Assembly: GCF_023195695.1 (NCBI RefSeq)
Contig: NZ_JALPQG010000002.1
Coordinates: forward strand, 310,001-374,000
Origin: Aliiroseovarius sp. S1339
Lineage (GTDB): Bacteria; Pseudomonadota; Alphaproteobacteria; Rhodobacterales; Rhodobacteraceae
Length of the DNA: 64,000 nucleotides
Direction: 5' to 3'
The stretch's first letter is position 1, and the number at the start of each line of letters is the position of its first letter. The notes below the pieces were generated by a model. That model made no database searches, was not told where the DNA came from, and saw only the letters and a program-made list of their open reading frames with translations. Of this stretch, positions 61,701 to 64,000 are shown piece after piece. Made by a program: the position numbers and the translations under genes.

Positions 61701-63111
61701 TCTTGAAACCGCTACGGTCGTGGATGGGACGCGCCTGACCAGCCCCCAGCCCCTGACGCGCTATCAGTTGGGCAACCACCTTGGCTCCGCCGTGCTGGAA
61801 CTGGACGAAGCCGCAGCACTGATCAGTTACGAGGAATATCACCCCTACGGCACCACGGCCTATCATGCCGTGACTACCGCTCGCGAAGTGCCCGAAAAGC
61901 GCTACCGCTACACCGGCAAGGAACGTGACGAGGAAACCGGCCTCACCTATCACGGCGCCCGCTACTATGCGCCCTGGCTGGCACGGTGGACGGCAGCCGA
62001 CCCGATCGGGATCGGTGATGGGCTGAATGTATATGCCTATGTGGGTGGGAGACCCATAGTCGCCGCAGACCCGACCGGCCTTGGCGATTCATTAATCAAT
62101 GATCTTGTTGAAAATCCGGAGGTCCGTAGAGGACCAACTATTTCTGCGATGACGGAAGAACAGTATATTTGGTACAAGTATTTTGATCGAATTGCAGGAG
62201 GACTGCCACCAACAGAGGAGGCAAGACTTTCCGGTGAGATGATCACTCAACAGGTATTGCACTCCACCTCTGAGTGGTACCGGGATCGAGAACGGTTCGA
62301 AAGATACAATGCCGACGCTCTCGCTGAGGCCCGCGCCAATGACGCGATGAGAGCCGAACACAATGCGCTTTCCGAACTGGCGATGACGGAAGGTACGTTT
62401 ATACCGATCAACAATCTCAACGAGGATCAACTGACCGACCTAATTGGCATTGTTGGCGGCGGACCGCTTCTTCTGTTCAGTGGCCAGGTCGCAGAAGCCA
62501 GTACCCCCGGCACCACGTTAACCGGCGTCTCGGCCGCCCAGGTTTTCCAGCCCGGACCTGTGGAAGTCGTCGATTTTGGCGGACAGGGACGGGTCCCACC
62601 AAACGCAAGAGTCCTTGCACAGATCGTGCAGAGCGCCGTCAATCAGTTCGCAGCGAACCCAACTTCGGTGCAACACTACCTGTCGCCGGGACAGGCACGA
62701 GCGTACAGCAACCAACCCCAAAAACTTGGTGGCTTATTCGTCGGCATTGGTATCGAGAATTATTCGGCATCTTACGTGTCAACAATACCCGACCTGCGAA
62801 GGCGGATATCCAGCGTCGGCGGACCAAACGCGCCTGACAACATCGTTGGCATGGGTTCGCGCCCATCGCCACAATACGCCTTCACCGACACCCATCCGCG
62901 AGGAACCGACTGGGGACGACTTCATACCGCTCGATTCTATCTTAATGAATCAAGCACAGGGATCGCCGCTTTCGGCATTCAATATGATCCGTTTCCAAGC
63001 TGGTTCCATACGCAAGCCACGTCCTCACGCCCGCCGGGCTGGACGCCACGATTTCAGAACCAAATTCGCAACGCGCCGTTGGTGCAACCAAGCAGGCGGG
63101 CGCGCAGGTAA
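55723..63111 (+). CDS. Tc toxin B-C fusion: SpvB/TcdB/RHS protein with unknown C-terminal effector
   Basis: Giant 2462-residue protein equivalent to TcB and TcC of Photorhabdus-type Tc toxins joined in one chain. Order: SpvB domain from ~20 to ~300 (ALTPELALVHDSGNG, FGLGWDVP); FG-GAP/VCBS-like repeats ~500-680 (DLIGDGLADVLQTDG, DIDGSGLADLLYLG); TcdB middle domain ~700-790 (LSYSPSTDFYLQD, RLPFPVHCLARSE); YD/RHS repeats ~1500-2050; RHS core ~2060-2118 (RYRYTGKERDEETGLTYHGARYY) ending in DPTGLGD; then an unrelated tail of about 340 residues. In the family the B-C shell encloses the tail, which is released by self-cleavage after the core and delivered through TcA. Start at a GTG with GGCGAGGA upstream. 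The tail matches no toxin I recognise. Confidence 0.93.
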   Translation: MSTETTIDDPGRQDPAPAPEAAFTLPSGGGAIRSIGETFKANPATGTASFTVPLPLSPARALTPELALVHDSGNGMSSFGLGWDVPVPQIHRRASKRLPDYDNGRDIFSILGGEGLVRVTGIAGTGLAQENSRTYQIARFRPRIDSTHDQIEMWVDRASGEGHWRMWSSGNVVSVFGLTAAARVFNPADPTQVFAWQLERQFDALGNLTVFEYARENHAGIDFNEVSEAHRSDRAPATNYLKRVRYGNRTPFDGVAPPAQDFCFTLLFDYGDHDVATPGDAPVAEWSVRPDPFSRYDAGFERRYYRRCQRVLMLHSFPELGTDPEPVRALEILHKEAENGLSLISGVRSLGYQRDDSNALIAQRAPRISFEYQSLTLNGEARPVTTGTGSAISGAPRQQWQDLMSEGLPGLVREAGEALLFRRNLGDGRLGIEQTLARQFSLRGLGGVQTIETLAGGRTVVHRDRGIASLAQLGDDGLPGLARSFAATPTGGTSGRQLRYVDLIGDGLADVLQTDGDFLYWYPSRGVHGHGKPRRLQFPLQGARKIGFLFDDKRGRVFLADMSGDGLTDVVRVENGRVFYWPNLGHGRFADPVQMRDAPLFDRPDQFDPARIRLGDIDGSGLADLLYLGRDGPSLWLNRAGNGWTARQALPAPFPATTRPADIELADVSGSGTAALVWKNTPGAGAELHYAELTGGVKPYLLSHVDNGMGAETRLSYSPSTDFYLQDEASGRPWSTRLPFPVHCLARSEQIDNVSGLSFTSVYTYHHGAYDTYDREFRGFARVDQTDKEVLAETGDTDHPGRPFIQPPILTKTWFHTGVTTENGDLGEVLAGEFYSHPALPLITVPPVLPDNIGTRDWREAQRAMRGAVLRQEIYTLDDTPQMAHPYTITSSQYRLEMRQPSADPADGVEDGCAVFQRLDGGTINLELDRRPEDPRISQSIVLDWNAFGQPLRSASVASARTALPDDLPPAVAAAQSRTHILMTEQVLADARIAENAAIPNSLWQSGRARSLPRPVEEVVEELSGLSPDIPTTAADMDDGFSRAAIRDYSEGPGPGITRRVLSRRRTLYLNDDLTTPLNLGQDGSLGMVYRTEQLAFTPQTLTELYGDKVDAALLDQARYIHSLDASGVPDTGYWAPSGTQIFGSDAPARFYMPLGTKDPFGAETLIELDGHHLLPVRATNAVGLQTRALNDYRVLAPRAVRDENLNWTVATFDALGQVSAVARMGKVASTDAPTGHEPCEGDTLDHPSVVHSYDMQRWVNEQRPVRASTTSHTTYHHQNPGVEPRQTLTSHAYADGTGNVIMTKVQAAPGPAQQIAENGNLAVVDTSALSPPALRWVGNGRTIYNNKGAPLRTFEPYFSTTPEFENDPQLVEQGPSTLNFYDAAGRGIGAFHADGTWVKTSRTAWRSEDWDAADTCLIADPTADAELGGHFAGLPPELVHPLWFSARAGGALGADAQVAALASGEHAATPACTHSDALGRAIWTDTMPEQGVTLTVQSELDVEGNLLSVTDARANEVVRHGYGMTPGREGGKSPLYQSSMDAGERWQFPDVLGRTFMTWDARGHMQTSEFDIANRPVGQRLTLPDGSERRVAAIVYGTDQVLNTAGRPIEVWDQSGLARTLAFDFSGNITETERRFAFPVGPSDPIDWGDDPRGLLGVLSDEVFVSRASYDALGRVTEWIAPHTDSMKPSVTRPTYDEGGALDQMRASVPGMGELALLEHMTYDAKGQRQNIRYGNSVTTAYEYERTTCRLSRLMTTRDSDSATLQDLSFTYDAVGNITAQRDHAQQSVFFNNQVVEAHSTFRHDALYRLTEATGREHIDQAGLPDWQSGWASQTHPEDGARMRTYAQRYVYDAAGNLTQIRHTAGAGSWTRNHSYEASSNRLASTQLGTSAIEVFTHNAHGSMTAMAHLSAMDWDFAERLVRVDKGIEGHAEYTYDANGQRVRKRRIFPDGRVAERLYFNGFEIYREMRGDAIEQERETLQVSDDSGQIALLETATVVDGTRLTSPQPLTRYQLGNHLGSAVLELDEAAALISYEEYHPYGTTAYHAVTTAREVPEKRYRYTGKERDEETGLTYHGARYYAPWLARWTAADPIGIGDGLNVYAYVGGRPIVAADPTGLGDSLINDLVENPEVRRGPTISAMTEEQYIWYKYFDRIAGGLPPTEEARLSGEMITQQVLHSTSEWYRDRERFERYNADALAEARANDAMRAEHNALSELAMTEGTFIPINNLNEDQLTDLIGIVGGGPLLLFSGQVAEASTPGTTLTGVSAAQVFQPGPVEVVDFGGQGRVPPNARVLAQIVQSAVNQFAANPTSVQHYLSPGQARAYSNQPQKLGGLFVGIGIENYSASYVSTIPDLRRRISSVGGPNAPDNIVGMGSRPSPQYAFTDTHPRGTDWGRLHTARFYLNESSTGIAAFGIQYDPFPSWFHTQATSSRPPGWTPRFQNQIRNAPLVQPSRRARR
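62085..63111 (+). other. C-terminal effector region of the Tc toxin (unrecognised)
   Basis: Sub-region of the fusion gene after the RHS core motif DPTGL, about 340 residues. It starts acidic and helical (MTEEQYIWYKYFDRIAGG), and continues with a glycine-rich and hydrophobic middle and a basic proline-rich end (VQPSRRARR). The DNA is visibly more AT-rich, at least at 62090-62400, than the RHS part, as expected for an exchangeable toxin tip. I could not match it to ADP-ribosyltransferase, deaminase, nuclease or glycosyltransferase motifs. Confidence 0.7.
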
Positions 63112-63157
63112 AACTTATACAGAACGCAACTTCAAATTCGGCTCCAGAGGTAGAGAA

Positions 63158-64000
63158 ATGAAACTGATTTTCGAACTTCGCACATCGCAGGGCGACCGCA
63201 TACCTGATGCAACACTAAGCATTTCTTATCCCTTGAGGAGCGGCGTTCTTTTTGAGAGGGTGCTGCCCCCCTCCGGACCTGACGGCAGAACCGGTGTGCA
63301 GCTTGGCACCGCTTCGCCGAGTGATATTCGGTTCGCAGACGGGTCCTATTCGGTTAGCCACGGCAAAAGCAAATTTAGCGCTTTCGTCAGCGGCGAGGTG
63401 CAGCGCATCGGTTCCGGGGATGTGTTGTTGACCCTTACGGTTGAGGGGCTGATCCTTGAAGACGATGACAAGCCGGATGCTCCGACTGATGACAGCTCGC
63501 TGCTGTCGTTGACCGGAAAGCTGGTGACAGCCTCCGGTCCGTTGAATGGTGCGGCGGTGACGGTGTCGCTGCGGACTTCGGCCAAGGATCAACTACGGCT
63601 GATCGAGCGGGTATGCGACCCCGAAGGCAGGTTCAGCGCCGACATCACGGATGATATTTTCAAGGCAACCGACTGGACCCATTCCAAGATTCTGGCAACG
63701 TGGAAGAACGACTCCTACACAGCCATACAGCCCCCCGAGCCCGTGCGTGACGGCAAGGCGGTCTTCGTAACCTGGACCATGACCACCGCCGATCAGCCTG
63801 ACGGCCCCGACGGCCCGTTGCCGGGCGACGGCGACACCCAGCCGCCGCGCGGGGTCCATGTGGTCTTCGGCCGGGTCACTTCTCCCGATGGTGCGCCGCT
63901 TGGTCGGGTCGCGGTCGATGCGTTCGATGTCGGTCTCGGCAACGAACAAGTTCTGGGCAGCGCCGAAACAAAGACAACGGGTGACTATGAGATTTCTTAT
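63158..64000 (+). CDS. TcA-like toxin component, 5' part (cut by the window edge)
   Basis: Open frame of 281 codons with no stop, running off the window, starting at an ATG with AGAGG nine bases upstream and 46 bases after the B-C gene. The first ~95 residues form a beta-rich domain; two transthyretin/carboxypeptidase-regulatory-like modules follow: LTGKLVTASGPLNGAAVTV near residue 117 and GRVTSPDGAPLGRVAVDAF near residue 236 with NEQVLGSAETKTTGDYEISY. Such modules begin the neuraminidase-like TcA-type proteins that form the delivery pore. The identification rests on these modules and on adjacency to the B-C gene; the pore-forming part is outside the window. Confidence 0.7.
   Translation, partial: MKLIFELRTSQGDRIPDATLSISYPLRSGVLFERVLPPSGPDGRTGVQLGTASPSDIRFADGSYSVSHGKSKFSAFVSGEVQRIGSGDVLLTLTVEGLILEDDDKPDAPTDDSSLLSLTGKLVTASGPLNGAAVTVSLRTSAKDQLRLIERVCDPEGRFSADITDDIFKATDWTHSKILATWKNDSYTAIQPPEPVRDGKAVFVTWTMTTADQPDGPDGPLPGDGDTQPPRGVHVVFGRVTSPDGAPLGRVAVDAFDVGLGNEQVLGSAETKTTGDYEISY

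Noticed and set aside
1-64000. CRISPR arrays, rRNA or complete insertion sequences
   Set aside because: No regularly spaced direct repeats, rRNA-like stretches or transposase genes were recognised.

Overview
The window looks like chromosome of a marine alphaproteobacterium of the Rhodobacterales (Roseobacter group). The evidence is the protein repertoire and GC-rich coding: an NDUFS4-like complex I accessory protein, the PreTA reductive pyrimidine pathway, a glp glycerol ABC operon of the rhizobial/rhodobacterial type, BCCT uptake and an FNR-type box TTGAC-N4-ATCAA. No rRNA, tRNA, CRISPR array or complete insertion sequence was recognised. The species cannot be named from sequence alone.

Left part (1-11.5 kb) is a patchwork with long gene-poor gaps and features of an accessory region: a PlsC-like acyltransferase with an altered catalytic motif, a subfamily-I haloalkane dehalogenase, a GFA protein, a short tyrosine recombinase, a GNAT acetyltransferase, a DUF2235 hydrolase, and an Xre/MbcA/ParS antitoxin-like protein without a recognisable toxin. 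Divergent from that antitoxin lies a four-gene + strand cluster of two calcineurin-type phosphoesterases, a DUF6634-like protein and a degenerate HAD protein.

Middle part (12-38 kb) is mostly core-like: NDUFS4-like protein, uvrB, a two-subunit molybdenum hydroxylase, glpD copy 1, then a complete reductive pyrimidine catabolic locus. This comprises preT, preA, an EamA transporter, two RutR-type TetR regulators, N-carbamoyl-beta-alanine amidohydrolase, dihydropyrimidinase and a four-gene NMT1-type ABC importer. napF follows with an FNR-like box, then a two-component system divergent from a three-gene envelope glycosylation operon.

Right part (38-64 kb): a LysR-controlled catabolic cluster (aldehyde dehydrogenase, M19-like protein, a 567-residue unknown, DUF3726, BCCT transporter, divergent RidA) probably degrades a quaternary-amine-like compound that I cannot name. 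Next comes a full glycerol utilisation operon (glpR divergent from glpD-glpS-glpT-glpP-glpQ-DUF2160-glpV). The window ends in an insecticidal-type Tc toxin locus: one 2462-residue TcB-TcC fusion with an unrecognised C-terminal effector, followed by a TcA-like gene cut by the window edge. That locus is the most striking content.
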